Source: Phoronis australis (lineage: Eukaryota > Phoronida > Phoronidae). Taken from it: a DNA stretch of 64,000 nt. The DNA is taken from NCBI GenBank assembly GCA_002633005.1, contig NMRA01000097.1, positions 915,931 to 979,930 of the forward strand. Direction: 5' to 3'. This document shows, piece by piece, positions 48,973 to 60,464 of the stretch. The stretch's first letter is position 1, and every line of letters begins with the position of its first letter. The notes beneath the pieces were generated by a model. It saw nothing but the letters and a program-made list of their open reading frames with translations. It ran no database searches and was not told the origin of the DNA. The position numbers and the translations under genes are program-made.

Positions 48973-49849
48973 GTCTAAAGCGACAGTTCTGTCCTCTGTT
49001 TCATCCCCACTGGGTGGGCCAGGCTTGATTGCAATTATTTGGACTAGCTGGGATGTGATTATCGTGAATGATATTCAGTAGTTCTTTGAAGTTGTTGTGA
49101 GTAAAATAGTTCGCTCATCCTTCTTATGGTTAATCTGGATCTTTAACTCTCGTCATTTGGAGGTACTTTCTTGTTCATGCCAAAGTTTTTGCTGCGAATA
49201 CATGACGTACTCTTCAGACAAATGAAAACTGGGGAAAATCTGGTTGGTAAAGACATACTTTGGCCTAAATTTCTGGAGTCTAGAGGTCAAATGCGTTTGT
49301 ACTGTTGCCGTCGCTCTGGGACGAGGTGGGGAGTCATCAGTTTATTTGTGATGTCACCTGGCGACTGTCAGCCAACAACCGTACCACAGTGTATTTGAAA
49401 AACGACAGCAGCGCGATTAATACCCCGAATTGACGTGGCACTAGTTTGGAATGGCTGGACAGCTTTTTCAAGAGTGATGGATTTTGACATTTTGTTTTAC
49501 TCTATGATGCGCTAGTTTGTGAGTGAAATCGGTTTTGTATCGTCGTATGCAAACAAATGACTATGAAACAAATACACTTTCATGAATATTTCAATTCCAT
49601 TCTCTTTAAGAGTATATAGTGTGAATTAACGAAAATATGCACGTGGGTGTCACCCCCAATACCAAACCTATTGCCATATGTATATGGTGTTGTTTGAGAC
49701 AAAACTCAGTTTCAGGCCATTTTAAACCACGAGTTTTATCATTTTTGTTTGATCACGATGAAGAGTTATCTTCAACTAACCATCGCTGTATTGAACAGAT
49801 CAGCAAATGTAGGTTTATAAATCAAAATGGCATGACCTCGTGTATTTGT

Positions 49850-50345
49850 TTTCGCAAAAGAAGGAAAATTAATATTGCAAAGAAGAAAGGCTATTACAGC
49901 TAAGGACGAGGAGTTGAATGTCGCAAGAACGACAATGGGTTATCAGACAGAACGCGGAGGCGAATATTTCAAAAAAGAAATTGTAAAGATTAAAAACATT
50001 GAACATATCAGAGTCGACTATTGCAAAAAAATAATCGACTATGGCAAAGAAAGAGAATCGGGTTCAAAAAAGTACGCGGACAAATTATTGCAAGACGAAG
50101 AAGACGATTTCAATACAAACGGTTGTTGATTACATTTGCGAAAAGGAAGTCGACTCTTGTAAACTAAGGAAACTGGTTCCAAAAAGAACGGTTCTGACTG
50201 CAAAAAGCAAATCACAAAGAAGTGTTACATCTAAGACCAAGGCTCTGATTATAGCCAAAACGGGAAGACGATTACTGCAACGAACATGTTGCTGATTATT
50301 GCAAACTGAAGAGGAGTGTTGCAAAGAACGGGAGGACAATTATGC
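49850..50345 (+). repeat. Degenerate purine-rich tandem repeat
   Basis: Variants of GACTATTGCAAA followed by GAAGA-rich sequence recur roughly every 30-45 bases (for example 50015-50032, 50036-50050, 50085-50100, 50270-50285 and 50295-50312). The overlapping frames 49637-50339 give Lys/Arg-rich chance peptides. It has no clear unit boundary and no known family. Confidence 0.45.
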
Positions 50346-50469
50346 TTACTGAATATTGCACAGGACAAGAGGTTGACTACTGGACAACGAGAGGAGCGCT
50401 CAACAAATTATGCTCATTTCTAGAAAAGAAAGATCTTGGAAGATGTCACAAAATCACGCTTGTGAAACG

Positions 50470-50565
50470 GGGGCCTTTCGCGAGTATGTTCGAGAGCTTA
50501 ATCCATGCTAGCAAAATGTCAGCCAATGAAGTGATTGGTCGGTGAGGTTGGAGTGCTGAATTCTG
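50470..50565 (+). repeat. Dispersed repeat shared with intron 7 (37900-37995)
   Basis: Contains TTTCGCGAGTATGTTCGAG, CAAAATGTCAGCCAATGAAG and TGATTGGTCGGTGAGGTTGG. It directly follows the purine-rich repeat. Confidence 0.5.
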
Positions 50566-51729
50566 GGATTGAATTCACTGTTCCCATTCCATAAATAACG
50601 ATTTTCCCTTGTAAGTAAAACCTAAAGTCTTGCACTCAACGGAATCCTGCTCTGGAATCATTCTTGCAATACACCAGGATGCGATTGTGCAAATAGTGAA
50701 AAGACAGTAAAGCAAACCGTTCACAAAGTCTGCTAATTCCAAAAACGTTAATTCTGAGACCTGCTCTCTCCAACTATAAAACAAAACCGTCTGTATCAAT
50801 TTCAGTAAAGATTTCGTGCTTTTCTTTTTATTTTTTTGTGGAAAAGTTCCGAAAGACCCGTAAGAATGGTTTCAAACGCATAATCTGCCGAGCGATGATT
50901 AAAAAAAAACAAAATTACGCATCATTTTGGCTCCTCTCAGGTAGATTTTCTGCTTTGAAAACCTGAGCAACTAAAAAATATTGCATCACCGACTCGACTT
51001 TCTAAAAACACAAACCAGAATAGGCCTAACACTAAAGTCATTAGACTTTGTAATTGATCATACCAGCAGATATTTATACATAGTGTAGGTCGCGAACCGC
51101 AAACCTGGATTATCCATTTTTTCTCTCGTTAAGAACGAGATTATTTAACATAGATGAAAAAATACAACGTAAGCAGATATAATCTCAACCATCAGTCCCA
51201 CAATCGTGTCAATTAGTGTGTGATTCCTCCATCTTTGTGTGCAAACTTTGTCATGATCATAATATTGCCCTAAATGCGACTATTTATCTCGACGTCCTAG
51301 TTGAAGTGACGTTAAGGCTATCTCCAGGGAGCTATATAAACGGCTGTTAGTCCATGTGCTAATGGTGGTTGTGCCGATGAACAATTGCACCTCTGAGAAA
51401 TCGTGAAATTTAATATGGCAGCAATGCGTTGAAAACTTAGAATGCCGTTCTAAACCTGTTGCAGCATGGAGCGGAAGTGTCGTCTGGGTCTGCCATTTTC
51501 CGCCATATTGTTTCTTACTGTTTCATAGCCTATAAATTAGTAGATTTCTTATATAATACAATGCTATACAGTTTACTCTTCGGTACTTCTTAATGATCAA
51601 GCGCTCCTTTACGTGTTTATCTTGGAATACTTCATTAATGGAGGGACAAAGACTTGTTTTTTCTAGAGATAACAAATAATGGGCATCGGGAAGGGCTTCA
51701 ACAGTGGCTGCAATTTATCGTCTAAGCTT

Positions 51730-51814
51730 GTTCCACCGGGTCAACATACTAAGACATCGGATTGGTTTTCATGGTCCTCATGAAGAACCAATCAGATGTC
51801 TTATCCGGTGGAAC
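51730..51814. repeat. Hairpin MITE family D, copy 4
   Basis: Near-perfect inverted repeat: GTTCCACCGGGTCAACATAC and AAGACATCGGATTGGTT on the left, AACCAATCAGATGTCTTATC and CGGTGGAAC on the right, with a loop of only about 15 bases. Confidence 0.75.
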
Positions 51815-52019
51815 AGCCGAAGAAAATCAAGGTAACCATGAATGTTGTGCGCCCGAGGGAAATACCCAATTCCCAAACTATTAAAATGCATAACGGGAGT
51901 GTAATTTAAATATGCGACACATCGACAGAATGACAGTGTATTTTTCAAACGCATATGCAAAATGTAACTTTCATACAATTTTGTAAATAGGTAAAAGCAA
52001 ATCGGCACCATGGCTGTAT

Positions 52020-52106
52020 TCGGGTCAACCGGCTAAGATATCTCGATGAGGACTGACGGGCTTTTACGCCAATCAAATGCGTTAGCCGATTGGGCTCGGT
52101 GGAACC
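52020..52106. repeat. Hairpin MITE family D, copy 5
   Basis: CGGGTCAACCGGCTAAGATA and GCGTTAGCCGATTGGGCTCG pair with mismatches; it ends GGTGGAACC. It lies about 200 bases from copy 4 and is more diverged. Confidence 0.6.
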
Positions 52107-53072
52107 GGCGAATTTAATCAACTGCAGACTATGTATTGAAAGAATTCGATGAAATCACAGTAAAATGTTTCCTAAAAGCCCATTGGTTGAGTATTCGTTG
52201 ACGTAAAAATCTTTCATGTCGCTTCAATGTTTTTTGCTACAAATGGTGATACCTTCAACCTGTGCAAGAAAATCTGGCATGTGTCCCATGAGAAGTGACT
52301 TATAACTTGAGACAGATATTTGGTCTTGTGTTTCCACTTCACAATTCGTGAATAAAGGTTTAACTAAGTAACTGTGCTAAAATCCATCTCTAGACATAAT
52401 TTATTAAAAATTATCTTAAGGTCACTGTCTACCTTCGTTACTTAAGATTTGATTTTTTAAATAACTTTTGAACTCCTAATAGTAGACCCGTAAAACTATA
52501 TATTTTTAAAATCATTGAGTATGACAGAATGTTATTGTGTGCATGAAAACAATGTAATATTATAGACCGGGCGCACGCGCTGCTATAGCTGACAACTTGA
52601 CGTCATATCAAGGACCGTAGCGAAGTGGGTGCTTCTGTAGTGCGTATTACCTTGGAAACCCCGTTACACTCACTCACGATGTCGTTTGCTTAGATTTTTG
52701 TTTTGACACGGATCTTAAAACATGAAGTCAGGAAGTAACGTGTCCTTATGTTATTTACTTCGAAGTTGGCCATTTTTACCTGCTGATGTAGACTGAATAT
52801 GCCTTTATTAAATGCTGATAGATGATTTAATAAAATGTGCATGGTTTACGAGAGCTCAAAAACATCGTAAAAAACTACCTTAAATGGATTGTGTATTCAG
52901 TAGCTGTTTTATGGGGGCATACAAGGCAGGTTTACTGGACTGCAAGCAGGAATTACATCTCTTTCTTGTTTTCAGCCCCCTACCTCTGTTGCCCTCAGTT
53001 TCATTCACCACAATCCACCCCAATTCGCTATCCATTTCATATCGCATAAGGCACGGATGCTGGGGGTTCAGC

Positions 53073-53385
53073 GTCCGGTTGCATGAAACAGTCCCAAAGA
53101 AGGACTTCATTATGTTCCCTAAATCCACTGGGTAATTGTGAGTTTTCTACGTTGAATTCTCAATATTATTGAAAATAAGTAGGGATCTTTTCATACAACG
53201 CCCTAATTTAAAGACAAAATCCCTAAATATTTTGACTGAATTAAGGGCTCAGTTTTTAGTTATATTATTGGAAAACGTCATATGTCACAAGAAGAGCTCG
53301 TAATAAAGATAAAATGATAGAAAAATATAACAACTGTGAGTACAGAACGAAACAAATACACAAAAAATTTAAACAACTCAGTTGA
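53073..53385. mobile_element. TIR element family B, copy 4 (right end missing)
   Basis: Left end TCCGGTTGCATGAAACAGTC is the best-preserved terminus of the family. The internal AAGTAGGGATCTTTTCATAC, TTGACTGAATTAAGGGCTCA and AAGAGCTCGTAATAAAGATA blocks match 43453-43853. The far terminus is absent or degraded. Confidence 0.6.
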
Positions 53386-54126
53386 GCACAAGCGGGGGCG
53401 GTCAAAGGGGTTTGGGCCCCAATATTCCCTTGATATCAAATTGATATCAGATCCAGAATTTTCAAATTGTTGACTTGGACCACCCTTCTTAAAAAAAATT
53501 ATCCGACCCCTCCCCCCCTTTTAAAAATCCTGGATATGGCCCTGTTTAGTCGTTATTTGGGACTGGGCATAGACCCCCCCTGCTTGAATGTAGAATGTCG
53601 TAAGGTGTGAATTTCTGAAACGGCGTAAGAGGGAACTGAGTTTTTACACATTGGCGTAGGAAACATTTGATTGCTGCGGGTAGGAGAATCTGTTAATTTT
53701 TTATTTTAAAACAAAGTTTGTGTGTTGAAAGTTTTAATAATAAATTGTTAATTAATTGACTTTGACCCCTGGAACATTGGGGGCCTCCAACGTTTTGGTT
53801 GAGCAGTTTTTCGAGATTTACTCTATATTTTGATTATGTGTATTTTTCCATTACTCTGCTCACATTTTTTGTTCTTAATATTTTAAACAAAAGCACTTCT
53901 CAATTTTGAATTTGACATGTAAAATCGGCCATGGTAGTCGACTCTTCTTCGGCGCGCACACACCCGCTAGGTGTCGCCACGGTCCATGACACAATAATGG
54001 CGGCGGCCAAAGTGAATATAATCTTGTTAACGTCTTTGGCCATAATGATTGGAAAGTATTTCTAGTCACGTGACACGGATACTCGCCGTGAAAACAAATG
54101 GGGCAAAGTGCCCTTTTTAACGTGCG

Positions 54127-54286
54127 CAGTGGCGGATTTAGAGGGGCCAAGGGGGCCATGCCCCCCAAAAAATTCTCCCAGATTCCATTTGGCAGTGCAG
54201 GAGTGCGAATGCCTCACAGACAAAATACTAGCTAATACTCTACCCTGCCCCCCTCCCCCTAACTCAAAATCCTGGATCCGCCCCAG
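54127..54286. mobile_element. TIR element family E, copy 3, perfect 5-base target duplication
   Basis: Ends CAGTGGCGGATTTAGAGGG and CCTGGATCCGCCCCAG; flanks GTGCG at 54122-54126 and 54287-54291. Contains the internal GGGGGCCATGCCCCCC palindrome. Confidence 0.8.
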
Positions 54287-55365
54287 GTGCGATATCTAAC
54301 ACATAGAGATGAGGAAGAGTGTGAGTTTTTCAGGAACATAAAAAACATATGATGCAGTACTTAAAGTCAGTCAGTCAGTCGATAGGGAAAATATCAAACT
54401 ATTAGAAGATCGCAACCAGTGGCAGATTCCCGAGTGGCTTTTGCAACTGCACGCTTGTCAATCCACTGCGAAAGATTTATTTTTTAGTTTCTGTTTTCAA
54501 GACAAAGCAATTAGATCGCGCAAGTTTATCAATTTGAAATGAAATAAAATTCGTGTCGTAAATACAGTATATCCAGAAGTATACACGGACGTGCCGCTCA
54601 CTCGGGTCGTACGTACTATCGCGGTGCCTCAGGTCGTAATATACGTCTTTTCACTATTGGAAAATGCGGACCCCGGGTAACTTGTTAATATTAAGATATG
54701 ACCCGGGTCGTTATCAATGGAGTCTAAATTTACCGTAAACTATTGTGAAAAAATAAAAGGTTTTAAAAGTTAAAAAACAAAGAACACGGACTTCCTTTCC
54801 TGTGCATCGCTAGGTATTGCCAACGTACAAAAATTCTTCTCTCACCCACTTCTCTCACGGATCTGAAGTCNCAATCAAGCACCAAGCACTGAAGTATCCT
54901 CACTCCGTGTAACTACTTGTTCGCAAAAGAGATCAACCCTGCTCCCACACATTATTTAAAACCGATCCTTTCCCCCTCCTCGCCCTTAATCTGATATACG
55001 TACTAAGCGTCCCTGAGCCGAGAAATTTAAAATTCTTCCCTCACGCACGCTTGGCCTTCTCACGGTTTTAAATTTGACTTTGATAGTAAGAAAACCTGGC
55101 TGCAATCCGAAGATTCCTCATGTAACCGGGTATGTTGGGATTAGGCTTCATGCATCTAGTCAGATATCATATCCTGGCAAGAGCAGTGTAAAATGTCCAG
55201 TTGCCGATTTGTGCAAATGAACGAAGGATTGGTAGAAAAATAGTGATTGTTTTCGCTTCAAAGTCACGTACATAATATTAATTGCTCCTGAACAGACCAG
55301 CCCAGCTCCCACACATCATATTCCTGGACTGTAAGCCGCTCAGTACTTTCCCTAATTGCGTCAAT

Positions 55366-55413
55366 CGTTTGAGTGGTCTATCCTATCTATATATAGGATA
55401 GACCACTCAAACG
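55366..55413. repeat. Near-perfect 48-base palindrome
   Basis: TTTGAGTGGTCTATCCTAT, a short TA-rich centre, then ATAGGATAGACCACTCAAA. Immediately downstream is a (TA)n tract (55434-55458), then a third copy of ATAGGATAGACC (55457-55468). No family recognised. Confidence 0.85.
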
Positions 55414-57056
55414 AATGACGTCAGTGGTATACCCTATATATATATATATATATATATAGGATAGACCGATTAATGAATTTGCAAGTGTGGCATTGTCTGG
55501 GAAATACCTTATTAAGTATTCAAGTCCTTTTTTCGAAGCTCATTTATTTGAGAAAAGCTCATTTCAAATGAGAAGGTGTTGGTATATAATGAAAAAGCAA
55601 GGCATGTATATTTCCCTTGCCGCGAGCAACTCAGACATAAACAACCGCGTATCGAGCGTTGTTGAAAGATCGCCTATTGCGGGTATCATGTCTGCTTATC
55701 CCAATCCCCTGTTGCCGGGGAACCATGGAAAAGACTGAGGTGAAAACAACGCATGATCGCTCCGCTTAAACTATGGTGGCAGAACCCACAAAACCTAATG
55801 GCAGCACCCCTAAACTCCATGGCCAAACCAAAAAACCAATGACTCAATGGCAGGGCGAAGAAACTCAACTCTTTGTCTGCAGGTATAACACTGCGATCCC
55901 CCGAATTTCCTGACTGATGCCATACATGTAGAGCTCTTAGTGTTTTCCGTCACACTTTCCAATTTTTTACAAAAATGCAGTTACGTGATAAAAAACTTTT
56001 GAAAAAACTTAGATTCTCTTATTCCCAAGGAATTAAAACTATAAAGCTGTATGGGTTCACTATTAATAGTTGAAAAGTTATAATTTAAAAGAGTCTTTAG
56101 TAAGGAAGGTGGACAGTAGGTCTATGACAAACCGCAAGGGTGAAATGTTCGCTACACAAAAACGTCCCGACGGAGTTTTTGTCCAACGAGAGATATAACA
56201 CCCAAAAGTGCCTGACTTGTTTTCGTTTTTTAGTCGAATGAGAAATTGTGAGTGCCGCAAAAACCAATGAAACGCCTGTTTTTTTTTGTTTTTTTTTGTT
56301 TTAGTCAAACGGGCTTTAGGTATGTCGTATAGGAAATTACAATATTTTATGTCAATTTCGCTGTGTCAAAAAGCGAGATATTTTGACGGTGTGGCGGGAA
56401 AATTCAAAAGGTGAGACAATCCACCAAGAGCAGGACAATTGTCAAGCACAATATTCCCCGCCAGTAACACAAAGTATTGGATAGGATTCTTTTTTGCTAA
56501 ATTTTATCAAAAAGACATGGTCACCTTATCCTACTAATAACAGATTGGTATTATGCCAAGCATCAAATTCTACAAACATTCTACTTTGAGAAAATATACT
56601 TTTATTAGATGAAAACCTATAGTTTGTATGTGGATAGATAAGAACACAGACTACATGTAGTCGGTGCAGTCTACATAACCTTAAGAGCACGTGAGCAACA
56701 AGTACATATTTACACTGGTGCTTCCTGATGAGTGATGAGTGTACTCTAATTAGTCAAATGTTATTAAAAATCGATTTTACCAGTAACGCCAGTAGTCGCC
56801 AGGTGTCGCGTGTTCTACATTCGCAGAAACATTTCTCTTGTATTCGCAATTTGATCTGCCGCAGAGTAACGACAATTGATTTTACAGACAAATGATAGAA
56901 CTGTCTTTGCCTTGAAAGTGTTGCCGGCAGCCGTTCGTAAAACGTCAGTGTTTGGAGAGCTTCTCACTTGTAGGTGAGTGAAAGTGATTTGTAATCTTTC
57001 TATCATTGAGCGATCGCAAGAGCAAGCATAAAACAAGTGAAGTACATGTTCACATC

Positions 57057-57792
57057 ATGGCAGGAAGAATGCGTTCATTGCATCGTCAAAGGAATGCGTC
57101 TTTAATGTCAAATGACAGTGCTGATACCGACGATATTACGTTCAGCGATGTGGGCGAATTGGTTCGCGGCCGTGATGATGCGGGCAAATCATCTGAATCG
57201 AAACAATCCCGACACAAGAAGTTGTCGAGCAGTAATCCACGTGCCAGAAGCTTGTCGCCACTTTGCAGGGGTTATGAATCTTTATCTTCTAGTAACGGAA
57301 TATTAGAATGTAGGAGTGCGTCTGGAGCATTGCCAACGAGAGGGGACTCGCTTCTGACTGTTCCTGGGGAAACGACATCTAACCAAAATCGCTTACAACG
57401 GCAAAGAGCGCTTTCGGAAAACAGCGCTCAGTCATTGGAATCGCAGTGCAGCCAACCGACGAGAAAAGCGTGTTCAATAGATACAGCCTATCCGTGTTCC
57501 TCGAAAAAGTCGTTACACGGGCCAAGTGGCGTTAAAACAACAGCCAAACCCGCTCAAAAATTATCCAGTGATACAAAAGATAAACCACTCGCACTACGCC
57601 GACAGAAAATGAGCACGGGACAAAATGAACCTGTTAACAATCCTTTCCGCCAGCAGTCGTGTCCCGTGCGAGCAACGCAACCCCCTGTCAGGATTGTTAA
57701 AGCGAAGAGTGAATGCACTCGGTCTCCTCGAAGATTCCTGTTCATGCTTCAGAAAAATCAGTTGAACGCGACAGAAGACAACGTTCCGCTGA
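57057..57792 (+). CDS. Unrecognised Ser/Arg-rich protein, first coding exon
   Basis: Open frame of 245 codons from an ATG at 57057 in good context (CACATCATGG). The product begins MAGRMRSLHRQR and has acidic DSADTDDITFSDVGE near residues 21-35. It is then Ser- and Arg-rich with many basic-Ser motifs (RARSLSPL, RRFLFMLQKN), so it is probably intrinsically disordered and a possible phosphoprotein. A canonical donor (gtaagt, 57793) ends the exon in phase 1, and a second GT at 57797 would end it in phase 2. No signal peptide, membrane segment or known domain is visible. Length and composition suggest a real gene; function is unknown. Confidence 0.6.
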
Positions 57793-58048
57793 GTAAGTAA
57801 ATTTTACCTTTTGTTAAGTCAGAACACAGCTAGTAATCGATAAAGCTCAGAATAATTCCGGTCTCTATCAATACACATTTGTGTAACCAGCTTTGAAGAA
57901 CAGAGCGTAACACGGAATATTTACATCGTACTTTCAATTTTTCATAAACCTTATGGGCAAGCAATTCGTTTTTATGCATGGTCGCTGCAGAATACGACAG
58001 TGTTACGTAATTACTACTTTAACCTGACATTCGCTCCCAGTATATTAG

Positions 58049-58232
58049 TCATCAGTCCTCTCTGGCACTATACGAAACGTATGTTAATCCCGAGTCCTTC
58101 AAAGACATGAATGAATACAGTAGTCGATCAAGAGACTTTGACAATGTTACATTAAAGGACGAACATACTTCGCACATGCATAGATATGAAATAGGTCCGA
58201 AGGCATCCGGAACACCACGGGTAGTTTCGTAG
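58049..58232 (+). CDS. Possible last exon of the Ser/Arg-rich gene
   Basis: Open frame with protein-like composition: SSLALYETYVNPESFKDMNE, then DFDNVTLKDEHTSHMHRYE, ending in TAG at 58230-58232. The acceptor TATATTAG before 58049 gives phase 2, which fits the alternative donor at 57797 (intron 57797-58048) but not the stronger donor at 57793. Acceptors at 58040 or 58056 would give phase 0. Linking it to the upstream exon is inference. Confidence 0.4.
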
Positions 58233-58332
58233 CCTCAAATGACCCCTCGTTGGTGAACGCTAATTATCTGAACATTTGCTGAATTCAGTCATACGTATAG
58301 TCCCGTGGTTTTCAAACTGGAGGTTGATGATC

Positions 58333-58636
58333 CACGGGCGGATCCAGGATTTTGAGTTGGTGGGGGCCAGGGCACAGGAATAACCAGAATTTCGGCAGAT
58401 GCGTGCGCCCCATCTTACAATGTGGGAAGGCAGCTGTCTCGAATTTTTGACCTGTCGACTAAAAAAAGAAAAAAAACGGAACACGGGGTTTTGTTCAGGA
58501 CCTATGCATTGTTTATTCACCCCCGGGCCCCCTGGTTGCGCGCACGTGTTAGTCACCCGAACTCCCAAATGGTATCTGGTAGAATTTTATGGGGGCCATG
58601 GCCCCCTTGCCCCCCCCCCCCCTAAATCCGCCACTG
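58333..58636. mobile_element. TIR element family E, copy 4 (long form)
   Basis: About 300 bases: left CACGGGCGGATCCAGGATTT, right GGGGGCCATGGCCCCC followed by CTAAATCCGCCACTG. Flanking pentamers TGATC (58328-58332) and TAATC (58637-58641) differ by one base. The middle is longer than in the other copies. Confidence 0.7.
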
Positions 58637-60238
58637 TAATCTGTATGAGTCCAGTTCGCACATGTCCAGATAACGTTCAACTTTAAAGAAATTTAGGCTG
58701 CGAAAATACTCGAGGTTCCGAGGGATTATTTGAGGATAGGGCCCCAGTTCATGGGCGAAGTTATTTGTTTATTTTTTGTCGACATCTCAACCGATAATCC
58801 TACAACAGAAAGATCGTCGGCTTAGATACTGAGTGGGACGTGAAAGCTGACATCCGTGCTTCGCTTGTGGTTCCAGGCAACATCTCGCAAATGTTTGCGT
58901 GATCTCACCAGCCTCGCAAGAATCTAACCTTACTGAAAGCATCTCCGGCTCATGTTGTTGTCTAACCTCTCACAAACGTTTTGTGTGCGTGCGTGTACGT
59001 GCGTCTCTGCGTGCGCGTGTGTCAGTGCGTGTAACAATAGCAAGCGTTACTTACATTTGAAACCTTGCACCTTAGTTATATATGACACTACTCAGCTCAT
59101 TTCATACCTGCTCACGGCACACAAATACATGCAGTTTATTCTTTCGATTCAAGAAGTCGGGTAATTGGAACAAGCGGGTTTTAATTGGCTATTTCGTAAT
59201 CATAGCACAAACGTGTAGGGGAAAGGGGTCATATTAAATGGAGCCAACCAGTGGTAATCTTGGTTTAAAAGATAGACTTTACGGAAATTGCCGGTGAGTT
59301 ACGGAAGTAGCGACATCGTGATTTTACGCGACAAAGCGGCAATTTCCGTACCGTCCTTGACCTCGACGGGCCCAGGGTGGAAGTGTGTGGGGGCTTTTTG
59401 TGAACATTTTTGTTCTTTGACTGCGAATTTCTTACGAAGTCGCCGTAACAGGACACCGTGAATGGTATTGGGAGAAAGAACAATTCTTCGTGGTTTGTTG
59501 AACCCCTGTTTTGTGTAAATTTATTGAGTTTTATGTTTGCTATGGACGGCTGAAGTGAAGCACCCGTGGAATTTCTAGTCGGGAGTGTCATACCTTGTAG
59601 TATTATATGTAGTGTATTGGGGACGATCAGAAGCTGAGGACGCCTGTGGGTTACCTGAGATTCTCTGCGGGAGGCAATCACCGAACCAGACTTAAATTCT
59701 AGATTTCCGTCTTCTCAAAAAAATCCTTTCACCGTAGTTTAGACTAGTTGCGCTCTACACCAAAAAGGGAGAGCGTAGCAGGCACGGAATGCAGAACAGA
59801 AAATCGATGATTAAGGAGTGTGATAACCACCTTGTTCCTACAGAGGGCGTGTGGAATAACACTTGTTGGGAGCAGTTATGCTGTTTTTTTTTTGTTATCT
59901 TTTTGGGCAATACATTAATGTTTCTCTTGAGTGGTACAGCTCCGTTTTAAAAACCATTTTGGCACTAAAAATGTATTAATGTTGCCTTGACCGACGAAGT
60001 TAACTTGATCTAACGCTTTAAAGAGTTCCAACCATGACCCTGTGTCTCAAAAATAATTTTATAAATACACCTTTAACAGCCTTTAGTATACTTGTTGCTA
60101 AGACAAAAGTCAATTTTTTTTTAAAATCTGTTATCGCGTTTGTATGTAATGGGTGGAAGACCGTCTCCGCCGTTGTTTTTACCACTGCGGCACTGCAGAG
60201 TTGTGAGGAAAGTCCGCGGAGATTCGCCTTTTTCAGAT
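58637..60238. other. Intergenic, no gene supported
   Basis: Contains a GT/GC-rich simple stretch (58983-59033) and an inverted repeat at 59281-59350. The 138-codon minus-strand frame 59265-59681 spans that hairpin and has no recognisable domain. Confidence 0.5.
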
Positions 60239-60464
60239 ATGAGAAGGTGCGTTTGTGGAGGCTGTAGTAACAGCAACTTGACTGAGAACGTCCCTGTGTT
60301 CAAATTTCCCCAAATACGTGAAAGTAGCACAGAAATGACATTGGTTTGTTCGCCGTACGAGAGCGTGGAATGATTCAGTCGGTAGCCACATTTTGTTCGG
60401 CCCATTTCAAGGAATATCATCGTGCTTCGACCAAACAAAAAAGCGGCGAAGGATTCGCCACATT
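60239..60464 (+). pseudogene. THAP-type zinc finger exon, frame-broken
   Basis: Starts MRRCVCGGCSNSNL with a C-x2-C-like pair, then VFKFPQI, the THAP C2CH pattern. About 45 bases on, in a second frame, comes WFVRRTRAW, and in a third frame FCSAHFKEYH, the C-x2-H half of the finger. A donor gtaagt lies at 60465. Each transition needs one extra base removed (near 60340, and near 60391 in a T run), so this is a decayed THAP gene or transposon remnant, or else sequencing errors. THAP domains bind DNA and are frequent in invertebrate genomes and P-element-like transposases. Confidence 0.65.

Larger units (their letters stand above)
45995..57056. other. 3' UTR and intergenic region, repeats only
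   Basis: Beyond the presumed 3' UTR (to about 47.2 kb) I see no gene for about 10 kb. The region holds family H, D, B and E elements, a degenerate purine-rich tandem repeat (49.85-50.35 kb), a repeat shared with intron 7 (50.47 kb), a perfect palindrome with a TA microsatellite (55.37-55.46 kb), and a GT-rich stretch around 48645-48685. The many open frames of 60-90 codons look random. Confidence 0.65.

Noticed and set aside
59265-59681. 138-codon minus-strand frame.
   Set aside because: Spans a hairpin, basic/Ser composition but no domain, no splice or start support.
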